Origin: Pseudomonas sp. DC1.2
GTDB taxonomy: Bacteria; Pseudomonadota; Gammaproteobacteria; Pseudomonadales; Pseudomonadaceae
Length of the DNA: 64,000 nt
Reading direction: 5' to 3'
NCBI RefSeq assembly: GCF_034351645.1
Contig: NZ_CP133782.1
Location: forward strand, 4,407,001-4,471,000
The translations under genes were made by a program, and so were the position numbers. Positions 42,956 through 50,858 of the stretch are shown piece after piece; within the stretch, counting starts at the first letter, position 1, and each line of letters opens with the position of its first letter. The notes under the pieces are model-generated. The model did no database searches. It saw nothing but the letters and a program-made list of their open reading frames with translations, and was not told the DNA's origin.

Positions 42956-45373
42956 ATGAGCGACCAGCAAGAATTCCCTGCAGACCCAGGCGAATACGCC
43001 GACCCCGAGAACGCCGAACACCCCTCCAGCAGCAAAGGCCTTGCCCTCCCAGGGCAGAACCTGCCGGACAAGGTTTACATCATCCCGATCCACAACCGCC
43101 CGTTCTTCCCGGCCCAGGTGCTGCCGGTCATCGTCAATGAAGAACCCTGGGCCGAAACCCTGGACTTGGTGAGCAAATCCGATCACCACTCCCTGGCCCT
43201 GTTCTACATGGACACGCCCCAGGAAGACCCGCGCCATTTCGACACCTCGGTGTTGCCGCTCTACGGCACCCTGGTCAAAGTTCACCACGCCAGCCGCGAA
43301 AACGGCAAGTTACAATTCGTCGCTCAGGGCCTGACCCGCGTGCGGATCAAAACCTGGCTCAAGCACCATCGCCCGCCGTATCTGGTGGAAGTCGAATACC
43401 CACACCAGCCCTCCGAGCCGACCGATGAGGTCAAGGCCTACGGCATGGCCTTGATCAACGCGATCAAGGAACTGCTGCCGCTCAACCCGCTGTACAGCGA
43501 AGAACTAAAGAACTACCTCAACCGCTTCAGTCCAAACGATCCCTCGCCGCTGACCGACTTCGCCGCCGCCCTGACCTCGGCCACCGGAAACGAGCTGCAA
43601 GAAGTGCTCGACTGCGTGCCGATGCTCAAACGCATGGAAAAAGTCCTGCCGATGCTGCGCAAGGAAGTCGAAGTCGCGCGCCTGCAAAAAGAAATATCCG
43701 CCGAAGTGAACCGCAAGATCGGCGAGCACCAGCGCGAGTTCTTCCTCAAGGAACAACTCAAGGTTATCCAGCAAGAGCTGGGGCTTACAAAAGACGACCG
43801 CAGCGCCGACATCGAGCAGTTTGAACAGCGTCTGAACGGCAAAGTGTTGCCACCTCAGGCACGCAAACGCATTGACGAGGAAGTGAACAAGCTGTCGATC
43901 CTCGAAACTGGCTCGCCGGAGTACGCGGTCACCCGCAACTACCTCGACTGGGCGACGTCCGTGCCGTGGGGCGTGTACGGCGAGGACAAACTCGACCTCA
44001 AACACGCGCGCAAGGTGCTGGACAAACACCACGCGGGCCTCGATGACATCAAGGACCGCATCCTCGAATTTCTCGCCGTCGGCGCTTATAAAGGCGAAAT
44101 CAGCGGCTCCATCGTGCTGCTGGTGGGCCCACCGGGCGTGGGCAAGACCAGCGTCGGCAAATCGATTGCCGAATCCCTCGGCCGGCCCTTCTACCGCTTC
44201 AGCCTCGGCGGCATGCGCGACGAAGCCGAGATCAAGGGGCACCGCCGGACCTACATCGGCGCCCAGCCGGGCAAATTGGTGCAGGCGTTGAAAGACGTCG
44301 AAGTGATGAACCCGGTGATCATGCTCGACGAGATCGACAAAATGGGTCAGAGCTACCAGGGCGACCCGGCCTCGGCGCTCCTCGAAACCCTGGACCCGGA
44401 ACAGAACGTCGAATTCCTCGACCATTATCTGGACCTGCGTCTGGACCTGTCGAAAGTGCTGTTCGTCTGCACCGCCAATACCCTGGACTCGATCCCCGGC
44501 CCATTGCTGGACCGCATGGAAGTGATTCGCCTGTCGGGTTACATCACCGAAGAAAAAATCGCCATTGCCAAGCGTCACCTGTGGCCCAAGCAGTTGGAGA
44601 AGGCTGGCGTCTCCAAAAACAGCTTGAGCATCAGCGACAGTGCGTTGAAGGCTCTGATCGACGGCTACGCCCGCGAAGCCGGCGTGCGGCAGTTGGAGAA
44701 GCAGTTAGGCAAACTGGTGCGTAAAGCGGTCGTGAAGTTGATCGACGCCCCGCAAGCGGTGATCAAGCTCGGCCCCAAAGACCTCGAAGCCTCACTCGGC
44801 CACCCGGTGTTCCGTAACGAACAGGTTCTGTCCGGCACCGGCGTCATCACGGGCTTGGCCTGGACCAGCATGGGCGGCGCCACACTGCCGATCGAAGCCA
44901 CACGCATCCACACGCTCAACCGCGGTTTCAAGCTCACCGGGCAACTGGGCGATGTGATGAAAGAGTCGGCAGAAATCGCCTACAGCTACGTCAGCTCTAA
45001 TCTGAAGTCGTTTGGCGGTGACCCGAAGTTCTTCGACGAAGCGTTCGTCCACCTGCACGTGCCGGAAGGCGCCACCCCGAAAGACGGTCCGAGTGCCGGC
45101 GTGACCATGGCCAGCGCCCTGCTCTCGCTGGCACGTAACCAGGCACCGAAAAAAGGCGTGGCCATGACCGGCGAACTGACGTTGACCGGGCATGTCTTGC
45201 CGATTGGCGGGGTGCGCGAGAAGGTAATCGCCGCGCGCCGACAGAAGATTTTCGAGTTGATCCTGCCAGAACCGAACCGGGGCAGTTTCGAAGAACTGCC
45301 GGACTACCTCAAAGAAGGCATGACCGTCCATTTCGCCAAACGCTTTGCCGATGTCGCGAAGGTATTGTTCTGA
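42956..45373 (+). CDS. asrA: AsrA-type Lon protease
   Basis: An 805-residue ATP-dependent protease with the LonA layout: N-terminal substrate domain (about 35-240), coiled coil, AAA+ module with Walker A GPPGVGKT (391-398) and Walker B VIMLDEIDK, and a C-terminal protease domain with catalytic S713 (DGPSAG) and K756. The 43-residue Ser-Lys spacing equals that of E. coli Lon. The N-terminus (YIIPIHNRPFFPAQVLPVIV) and the neighbouring ICP gene match the second Lon of P. aeruginosa, AsrA (PA0779), a heat-shock protein. The RpoH promoter upstream agrees. ATG 42956 has AGGTG upstream; the ATG 15 bases earlier lies too close to the predicted transcript start. Confidence 0.88.
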   Translation: MSDQQEFPADPGEYADPENAEHPSSSKGLALPGQNLPDKVYIIPIHNRPFFPAQVLPVIVNEEPWAETLDLVSKSDHHSLALFYMDTPQEDPRHFDTSVLPLYGTLVKVHHASRENGKLQFVAQGLTRVRIKTWLKHHRPPYLVEVEYPHQPSEPTDEVKAYGMALINAIKELLPLNPLYSEELKNYLNRFSPNDPSPLTDFAAALTSATGNELQEVLDCVPMLKRMEKVLPMLRKEVEVARLQKEISAEVNRKIGEHQREFFLKEQLKVIQQELGLTKDDRSADIEQFEQRLNGKVLPPQARKRIDEEVNKLSILETGSPEYAVTRNYLDWATSVPWGVYGEDKLDLKHARKVLDKHHAGLDDIKDRILEFLAVGAYKGEISGSIVLLVGPPGVGKTSVGKSIAESLGRPFYRFSLGGMRDEAEIKGHRRTYIGAQPGKLVQALKDVEVMNPVIMLDEIDKMGQSYQGDPASALLETLDPEQNVEFLDHYLDLRLDLSKVLFVCTANTLDSIPGPLLDRMEVIRLSGYITEEKIAIAKRHLWPKQLEKAGVSKNSLSISDSALKALIDGYAREAGVRQLEKQLGKLVRKAVVKLIDAPQAVIKLGPKDLEASLGHPVFRNEQVLSGTGVITGLAWTSMGGATLPIEATRIHTLNRGFKLTGQLGDVMKESAEIAYSYVSSNLKSFGGDPKFFDEAFVHLHVPEGATPKDGPSAGVTMASALLSLARNQAPKKGVAMTGELTLTGHVLPIGGVREKVIAARRQKIFELILPEPNRGSFEELPDYLKEGMTVHFAKRFADVAKVLF

Positions 45374-45394
45374 AAACCCTCTAGCGTCATCGCC

Positions 45395-45458
45395 ATCGCG
45401 AGCAAGCTCGTTCCCACCAGGATTGCATGCCCCCTGCGGGAACGAGTTGGCTCGCGAT
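45395..45458. repeat. REP-type hairpin
   Basis: Two complementary arms, ATCGCGAGC-AAGCTCGTTCCC and GGGAACGAGTTGGCTCGCGAT, separated by about 22 bases, in the gap after asrA. Classic Pseudomonas 'tcgcgagc' REP. Confidence 0.8.
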
Positions 45459-45569
45459 AGCGTCGGCACTTACGCCGCCCGCTACGCTCGCCCCCGACCG
45501 GACCGTCACGCTTTGTCTGTTCTTCAGTTATGCTCGCCGTTCGTCGTGAATGCCGGAGCCGCTGACCTT

Positions 45570-45962
45570 ATGTCCCCCACCCGCCTGCTTGTCCCTCTCG
45601 CCCTCACCTTGCTGGCCGCCTGCGCTACGCAACCCAAACAGAACGTGACCGTGGAAAAGCAAAGCGAATGCCCGGCGCAATTGAACAGTGGGCAAAACCT
45701 GATTGTGAGCCTGCCGAGCAACCCGACCACGGGTTACCGCTGGTCGATCCAGGATTCGGCCGGTGGCGTATTGCGGGCGCTGAGCCCCGAGGTCTATCGC
45801 AACCCGGAGGATTCCGGGATCGTCGGCAGTGCGGGTATCTCGACTTGGCGCTTCCAGGCCTTTGCCGCCGGCGCCGGCCGATTACGCCTGACGTACTCGC
45901 AGCCGTGGGAGCCTGAAACACCGGCGGTGCAAACGTTCGACTGCGCGATCAAGGTCAACTGA
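45570..45962 (+). CDS. icp: Chagasin-type cysteine protease inhibitor lipoprotein
   Basis: A 130-residue lipoprotein (lipobox LAAC, Cys18) with a chagasin/ICP domain. The three inhibitory loops are recognisable: NPTTGYRW, GSAGISTWRFQAF and the QPWE loop. The family blocks papain-like cysteine proteases. The gene order asrA-icp matches P. aeruginosa PA0779-PA0778. ATG 45570 gives a clean lipoprotein signal; its ribosome site is weak. It ends 2 bases before the YhhN gene, so these two are probably co-transcribed. Confidence 0.85.
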   Translation: MSPTRLLVPLALTLLAACATQPKQNVTVEKQSECPAQLNSGQNLIVSLPSNPTTGYRWSIQDSAGGVLRALSPEVYRNPEDSGIVGSAGISTWRFQAFAAGAGRLRLTYSQPWEPETPAVQTFDCAIKVN

Positions 45963-45964
45963 TC

Positions 45965-46600
45965 ATGGGCTGGCTGATCCTGGCACTAATGGGCGCAGTC
46001 ACGTTTCTCTACGGGCTGAGCATCCACGCCGCGCTGCTTTGTCTGGTGGTCAAGCCGTTGCCGGTGCTCGCCTTGCTCGGCTGGTTGCACGACGCGCCAC
46101 CCAGCGATTATCGGCGCTGGATCAGCCTAGGTTTGATGTTCTCTTTGCTCGGCGACGTGTTGCTGGCGTGGCCGGGGGATTTATTTGTGTTTGGCCTGGG
46201 CGCGTTTCTGGTCGCGCACCTGGCGTACCTGAAAGCGTACTTGAGTGATTGCCGGCGTTTGGCGTTGCTCCCGCTGATGCTCGCCCTCGCCGTAGGCGCC
46301 GTGCTGTTGGGGGTTCTGATTGCCCATGGACTGGGGCCGTTGCTGGTGCCCGTGATCGTTTACGGCGTGGCCATCAGCGCTATGCTGTGGCGGGCGCTGG
46401 CTCGACTCGGTACTGAGCTGCCCAAGCGCACGGCATTGTTGGCGGCGGCAGGTGCCGTGGCGTTTGTGTTTTCCGACAGCGTGATCGGCATCAGCCGCTT
46501 TGTCGTACCGTTCGACGCCGCCCCCTACGTGATCATCCTCAGCTACTGGCTGGGGCAATGGGGCATCACCGCGTCGGCGTTCGGTCCGAAACCGCGCTGA
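45965..46600 (+). CDS. YhhN-family membrane protein (lysoplasmalogenase-like)
   Basis: A 211-residue protein with about eight membrane segments. The family motifs are [39 protein letters not shown] and [16 protein letters not shown], the last followed by YWLGQWGI. The aspartates in GDVLL and FSDS are the conserved residues of YhhN/TMEM86 proteins, some of which hydrolyse lysoplasmalogens. The bacterial substrate is not established. It starts 2 bases after the ICP stop. Confidence 0.85.
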   Translation: MGWLILALMGAVTFLYGLSIHAALLCLVVKPLPVLALLGWLHDAPPSDYRRWISLGLMFSLLGDVLLAWPGDLFVFGLGAFLVAHLAYLKAYLSDCRRLALLPLMLALAVGAVLLGVLIAHGLGPLLVPVIVYGVAISAMLWRALARLGTELPKRTALLAAAGAVAFVFSDSVIGISRFVVPFDAAPYVIILSYWLGQWGITASAFGPKPR

Positions 46601-46788
46601 ATTCCTCGCCAGCAAACTCGCGCCCCTGGGGTTGCAGTGTCCCTGTGCAAGCGAACCCGCTCACGATAGCGCGATCATTGAAGGCCCAGACTTCAGAGCC
46701 GGCCCGGCGGTTTATCAGACAACCCGCGCATCTGCGCGCCAATCTGGCTAAAATGCCGGCCTTTTCCACCTACGCCGCTGGAACCGCC

Positions 46789-47532
46789 GTGAGCAAAGAA
46801 CCCGATCGCCTTTTCGCCCAGCCTTTGGCCCAGGTGCCCGACTTCGCCTTTAACGAGGATGTGGTGCGGGTGTTCCCGGACATGATCAAGCGCTCGGTGC
46901 CGGGTTACCCAACCATCGTTGAAAACCTTGGTGTGCTTGCCGCACAGTTTGCACAACCCAACAGCGTGCTCTACGACCTCGGTTCATCGCTGGGCGCAGT
47001 GACCCAGGCCTTACGCCGTCACGTGCGCACCGATGGTTGCCGCGTGATCGCTGTGGATAACTCGGCGGCGATGGTCGAGCGTTGCCGCGAATACCTCAAC
47101 GGCCAGGACTCGATGTTTCAGGAGTTGCTGCAGGTGGAGGTGATCGAAGGCGACATTCTCGCCCTCGACTTCCAGCCCGCCTGCGTGGTGGCGTTGAACT
47201 TCACCCTGCAATTCATCGCCCCTGACCAGCGCACTGCACTGCTCGCGCGTATTCGCCAGTCCTTGCTGCCCGGTGGCGCGCTGATCCTTTCCGAAAAGCT
47301 GCGCTTCAACGACCTCCAAGAACACGCGTTACTGACTGACCTGCACGTGGCGTTCAAGCGCGCCAACGGCTACAGCGAGCTGGAAATTGCCCAGAAGCGC
47401 AGTGCCATCGAAAACGTCATGAAGCCCGACAGCCTCGAAGAACACCGTGAACGCCTGTTGGCCGCCGGTTTTTCGAAAGTCGTGCCGTGGTTCCAGTGTC
47501 TTAACTTTGCCTCGTTGATTGCCTTGCCATGA
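46789..47532 (+). CDS. cmoA: Carboxy-SAM synthase CmoA
   Basis: A 247-residue enzyme, the same length as E. coli CmoA. It makes carboxy-S-adenosylmethionine from SAM and prephenate for wobble-uridine modification of tRNA. Landmarks are [47 protein letters not shown] and LNFTLQFI. The start is a GTG at 46789, chosen because it matches the family N-terminus ([11 protein letters not shown]); the frame is open further upstream. The stop overlaps the cmoB start by 4 bases. Confidence 0.93.
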   Translation: MSKEPDRLFAQPLAQVPDFAFNEDVVRVFPDMIKRSVPGYPTIVENLGVLAAQFAQPNSVLYDLGSSLGAVTQALRRHVRTDGCRVIAVDNSAAMVERCREYLNGQDSMFQELLQVEVIEGDILALDFQPACVVALNFTLQFIAPDQRTALLARIRQSLLPGGALILSEKLRFNDLQEHALLTDLHVAFKRANGYSELEIAQKRSAIENVMKPDSLEEHRERLLAAGFSKVVPWFQCLNFASLIALP

Positions 47533-48485
47533 TTGATTTGTCTCCCCTCGCCCGCCGTCTGGCCGGCACACCGCTGGCCGATTGGGCCAACACCCTGCAA
47601 GCACAACTCGATAAGAAAATGGAAAAAGGTCACGGCGACCTGGAGCGCTGGCAAAGTGCGCTGGATGCGTTGCCAAAGATCCAGCCGAGCGAAATCGATT
47701 TGCTCAACGGTCTGACGCTGGACACCGACTGCGACGACGAAACCCGCGCGCAAATGCGCACCGCTCTGATGGGGTTGTCACCATGGCGCAAAGGTCCGTT
47801 CGACCTGTTTGGCGTACACGTCGACACCGAGTGGCGCTCGGACTGGAAATGGTCCCGCGTCGCGGCGCATCTGGATTTGAAGGGTAAGCGCATCCTCGAT
47901 GTTGGCTGCGGCAACGGTTACTACATGTGGCGCATGCTCGGTGCCGGAGCGGACAGCGTGATTGGCGTCGACCCCAACTGGCTGTTCTTCTGCCAGTTCC
48001 AAGCGGTGCAGCGCTACCTGTCAGCACCTAATGCCTGGCACCTACCGTTCCCCTTCGAAGACTTACCGCCGAACATGGAAGGCTTCGACACGGTGTTTTC
48101 CATGGGCGTGTTCTACCACCGCCGCTCACCAATCGAGCATTTGCTGGCGCTCAAGGACTGCCTGGTCAAGGGCGGTGAACTGGTCTTGGAAACCCTGGTG
48201 ATCGCAGGTGATCAGCAACAGGTGCTGGTGCCGGAAGACCGGTATGCGCAGATGCGTAACGTGTGGTTCCTGCCGTCGGTGCCGGCGCTGGAGTTGTGGT
48301 TGCGGCGCGCCGGATTCAGCGACGTGAAGTGCGTGGACGTGAGTGTGACCACTGTTGAGGAGCAGCGCGGGACGGAGTGGATGAAGTTTCAGTCGCTGAG
48401 CGACTTCCTTGATCCTGACGATCACAGCAAAACGATTGAAGGCTTGCCGGCGCCGATGCGGGCGGTGATTGTCGCCCGCAAATAA
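47529..48485 (+). CDS. cmoB: tRNA U34 carboxymethyltransferase CmoB
   Basis: A 318-residue enzyme that uses carboxy-SAM from CmoA to form 5-carboxymethoxyuridine at position 34 of several tRNAs. The SAM-fold motif [15 protein letters not shown] and the stretch [10 protein letters not shown] are typical, and [15 protein letters not shown] marks the family. It overlaps cmoA (ATGA), the standard arrangement. Complete and normal. Confidence 0.95.
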   Translation: MIDLSPLARRLAGTPLADWANTLQAQLDKKMEKGHGDLERWQSALDALPKIQPSEIDLLNGLTLDTDCDDETRAQMRTALMGLSPWRKGPFDLFGVHVDTEWRSDWKWSRVAAHLDLKGKRILDVGCGNGYYMWRMLGAGADSVIGVDPNWLFFCQFQAVQRYLSAPNAWHLPFPFEDLPPNMEGFDTVFSMGVFYHRRSPIEHLLALKDCLVKGGELVLETLVIAGDQQQVLVPEDRYAQMRNVWFLPSVPALELWLRRAGFSDVKCVDVSVTTVEEQRGTEWMKFQSLSDFLDPDDHSKTIEGLPAPMRAVIVARK

Positions 48486-48513
48486 GCCCGCCCCCGACAA
48501 TGCAGATCCAACG

Positions 48514-48539
48514 GTGGGAGCGACCCGGCTCGCGCCCAC
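48514..48539. repeat. REP-type hairpin
   Basis: GTGGG-A-GCGA paired with TCGC-G-CCCAC (one internal mismatch, six-base loop) between the convergent cmoB and tadA genes. A shorter relative of the other REPs in the window. Confidence 0.6.
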
Positions 48540-48551
48540 ATTGCCAGGTGT

Positions 48552-49049
48552 TTAGTCGGCAGACTTAGCCCTTCTGGCTTTGAAAAACTCGCTGAGCACC
48601 GCCCCACATTCCTCGGACAACACCCCGCCTTCAAACACCACACGGTGGTTGAGAAAACCTTGGGTAAAGAATTGGCCCTGGCTCTGCACAATCCCGGCCT
48701 TGGGCTCCAGCGCGCCATACACCACCCGCGCGATGCGCGAGTGAACGATCAGGCCGGCGCACATGCTGCAAGGTTCAAGCGTCACATAAAGCGTACTACC
48801 GGGCAGTCGATAGTTGCTGGCCGCCAACGCCGCCGCGCGGATTGCGACCATTTCGGCGTGCGCGCTGGGGTCGCTGCCGCTGATGGGACAGTTGAAGCCA
48901 CGGCCGATAATTTCGCCGTTCTGCACCAGCACCGCGCCCACCGGCACTTCGCCCAGTGCCGCGCCTTCGGCGGCAAGAACCAGGGCTTCGCGCATGAAGT
49001 CTCGATCACGACTGCGATCAATGATCGCGGCAGGACGTATCTGGCGCAT
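48552..49049 (-). CDS. tadA: tRNA adenosine deaminase TadA
   Basis: A 165-residue zinc deaminase that converts A34 to inosine in tRNA-Arg. The catalytic set is H64-A-E66 and PCSMC with C94 and C97. The N-terminus DFMREALVLAAEGAALGEVPVGAVLV is typical. ATG 49049 shares one base with the stop of the multicopper oxidase gene upstream (TGATG), so expression of this essential gene may partly depend on that junction or on a promoter inside the oxidase gene. Confidence 0.93.
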   Translation of the reverse strand: MRQIRPAAIIDRSRDRDFMREALVLAAEGAALGEVPVGAVLVQNGEIIGRGFNCPISGSDPSAHAEMVAIRAAALAASNYRLPGSTLYVTLEPCSMCAGLIVHSRIARVVYGALEPKAGIVQSQGQFFTQGFLNHRVVFEGGVLSEECGAVLSEFFKARRAKSAD

Positions 49050-50425
49050 CAGGCCACCTCGATGGCGGCCATCAGGCCGGTTTCCATGTGGTCGATCACG
49101 TGGCAATGGAACATCCATACCCCTGGGTTATCCGCCACCAGCGCTACTTGCGCGCGCTCATTCTTGCCCAACAGGTAGGTGTCGGTGAAATACGGTATGA
49201 CCTTGTGCCGGTTCGAAGCAATCACCTTGAAGCTCATGCCATGCAGGTGGATGGGGTGCTGATATTGGGTCATGTTTTTCAATTCAAAAATGTAGCTTTT
49301 ACCTTTCTCAAGCTTGGCAATCGGACGGTCGGCGCACGTCTTGTCGGTGATGTCCCAAGCCTTGCCGTTGATTTGCCAGAGGCTTGGCGGTTTGCCGTTG
49401 TCGACGTTAACCGACACCGAACCGACCCATTCGAAATTGAAGTTCAGCTTCTCGGCATTGGCCAGGTCCGGCTCGGCAATCGGGTTGGCCGGCAGCGCTG
49501 GCGGCCACAGGCTCGGCGCATCGCTGTTGGCCACTGAACGCAAGGTGCCCAAGCGAACCGGGCCGTTGCGCAGGGACAGTTCTGCGCCGGCCGGTGGTGC
49601 CTTGATCGCCAGACAAATACGCATGCCGGGGCCAAGCCAATACTCCTTGCCCAACGGTCGCGGCTCGACGGGGTTGCCGTCCAGCGCATAGATCTGCGCT
49701 TCAACACCGGGAATGTTGATGCGGTAGGTCAGAGTGTTATCGAGGTTGAGCAAACGCACACGGGTGATCTGCCCGGCGGGCAAGTCGATCACCGCTTGCG
49801 GGACGCCATTGATGGTCGCCAGCCGCCCCGCCGTACCGCCACGAGCCGCCTCGCGAGGAATGCTGAACGGCACAAACGCGCCCTCCTCGTCGACATGCCA
49901 GCTCTTGAGGCTCAGGGTCTGCTCATACTTGAAACCGGTCGGCTCACGTTCTTCGATGATCAGCGGCCCGACCAGACCACGGCCGAGTTCTTGGCTGCTG
50001 TTAACGTGCGGGTGATACCAGTAGCTGCCGGCGTCCGGCACACGGAATTTGTAGTCGAAGTATTCCCCCGGCAACACCGGTAACTGCGAGACATAGGGCA
50101 CACCGTCCATTTCCAGTGGCAAACGGATGCCGTGCCAGTGAATCGTGGTGGCAACCGGCAAATGATTGATGAAACGCACCCGCAGCCACTCGCCCTGACG
50201 CACCCGCAACTCGGTGCCCGGCGCCGACGGGCCGAACGCCCAGGCCTGGGTTTTGTGCCCAGCTACCAGTTCAACGTCCAACGGTGCGGCAATCAACTCA
50301 TAGTCATGGCCCGCGGCGGCATCGGCCCGCTTGCCCAGCCAGTAACGCGATGCACCACCGGCCCCCACGCCAACCACTACAAGACTGGCCAGACCACCGA
50401 GTATTTGTCGACGGGTAAAGGACAT
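49049..50425 (-). CDS. Tat-exported multicopper oxidase
   Basis: A 458-residue three-domain multicopper oxidase. A twin-arginine start (FTRRQILGGLASLVVV) indicates folded export. All four copper motifs are present: HWHG (about 95), HPH (about 138), HPIHLHG (about 392) and HCHVIDHMETG (about 440-450). The Met in the last motif is the axial type-1 ligand. Candidate roles are copper or manganese oxidation or phenol oxidation; there is no Met-rich CueO-like insert, so a copper-resistance role is unproven. It precedes tadA with a one-base overlap. Confidence 0.9.
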   Translation of the reverse strand: MSFTRRQILGGLASLVVVGVGAGGASRYWLGKRADAAAGHDYELIAAPLDVELVAGHKTQAWAFGPSAPGTELRVRQGEWLRVRFINHLPVATTIHWHGIRLPLEMDGVPYVSQLPVLPGEYFDYKFRVPDAGSYWYHPHVNSSQELGRGLVGPLIIEEREPTGFKYEQTLSLKSWHVDEEGAFVPFSIPREAARGGTAGRLATINGVPQAVIDLPAGQITRVRLLNLDNTLTYRINIPGVEAQIYALDGNPVEPRPLGKEYWLGPGMRICLAIKAPPAGAELSLRNGPVRLGTLRSVANSDAPSLWPPALPANPIAEPDLANAEKLNFNFEWVGSVSVNVDNGKPPSLWQINGKAWDITDKTCADRPIAKLEKGKSYIFELKNMTQYQHPIHLHGMSFKVIASNRHKVIPYFTDTYLLGKNERAQVALVADNPGVWMFHCHVIDHMETGLMAAIEVA

Positions 50426-50565
50426 GAACTCAACTACCTCACGTATCAGCGACAGGCCTGAGCCTGCAAAAGGCGAATACGATACACCTGCGGTTGAGAA
50501 ACAGTAAGGGTAGGGGTGCGGATGGCCGCAAGCTTGCTACCGATCGTCCCCCAGCGCGAGAACGA

Positions 50566-50856
50566 TCAGTGTTGGAGGCCTAGGATCAAGTGCATCACCC
50601 CAGCCTCCAACATCATGACGCCTGACACCCCAGCCCTATTCAAAACCTGCCGATCCACTCGCCCGACATCGCGCAATTCCACCCTTACCCGAGTCAGCGC
50701 CAACGGCTGCTGCGACTTGAGGTTAGCGACGCCTCCCAATGCGGCCACGACCTGCGGCGCCAACCCCGAATCAACCTGAGCCACGACCGTCGGCTCATCC
50801 ACAACCAGATCCGGGGTCAACGCTCTCCAGAGCGACCGCTGTATTTTCTCGAACAT
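50566..50856 (-). CDS. Stand-alone EIIB-like PTS protein lacking the phospho-Cys
   Basis: A 96-residue protein with a glucose-family EIIB fold: VAALGGVANLKSQQ, LTRVRVELRDVGRVD, RAGVSGVMML. In active EIIB domains a cysteine sits two residues before the TR of the C-x-TR-x-R motif; here the stretch reads PLALTRVRV with Ala in that place. For comparison, the EIIB part of treP in the same locus reads HCVTRLR. It cannot carry phosphate in the usual way, so it is either decayed or regulatory. It starts 2 bases after the stop of the EIIA-HPr-EI gene. Confidence 0.8.
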   Translation of the reverse strand: MFEKIQRSLWRALTPDLVVDEPTVVAQVDSGLAPQVVAALGGVANLKSQQPLALTRVRVELRDVGRVDRQVLNRAGVSGVMMLEAGVMHLILGLQH

Positions 50857-50858
50857 AC

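Noticed and set aside
48552..50425. The multicopper oxidase and tadA as one functional system
   Set aside because: They share a one-base overlap but have unrelated roles (periplasmic copper oxidase, cytoplasmic tRNA editing); the overlap is best read as compact packing.
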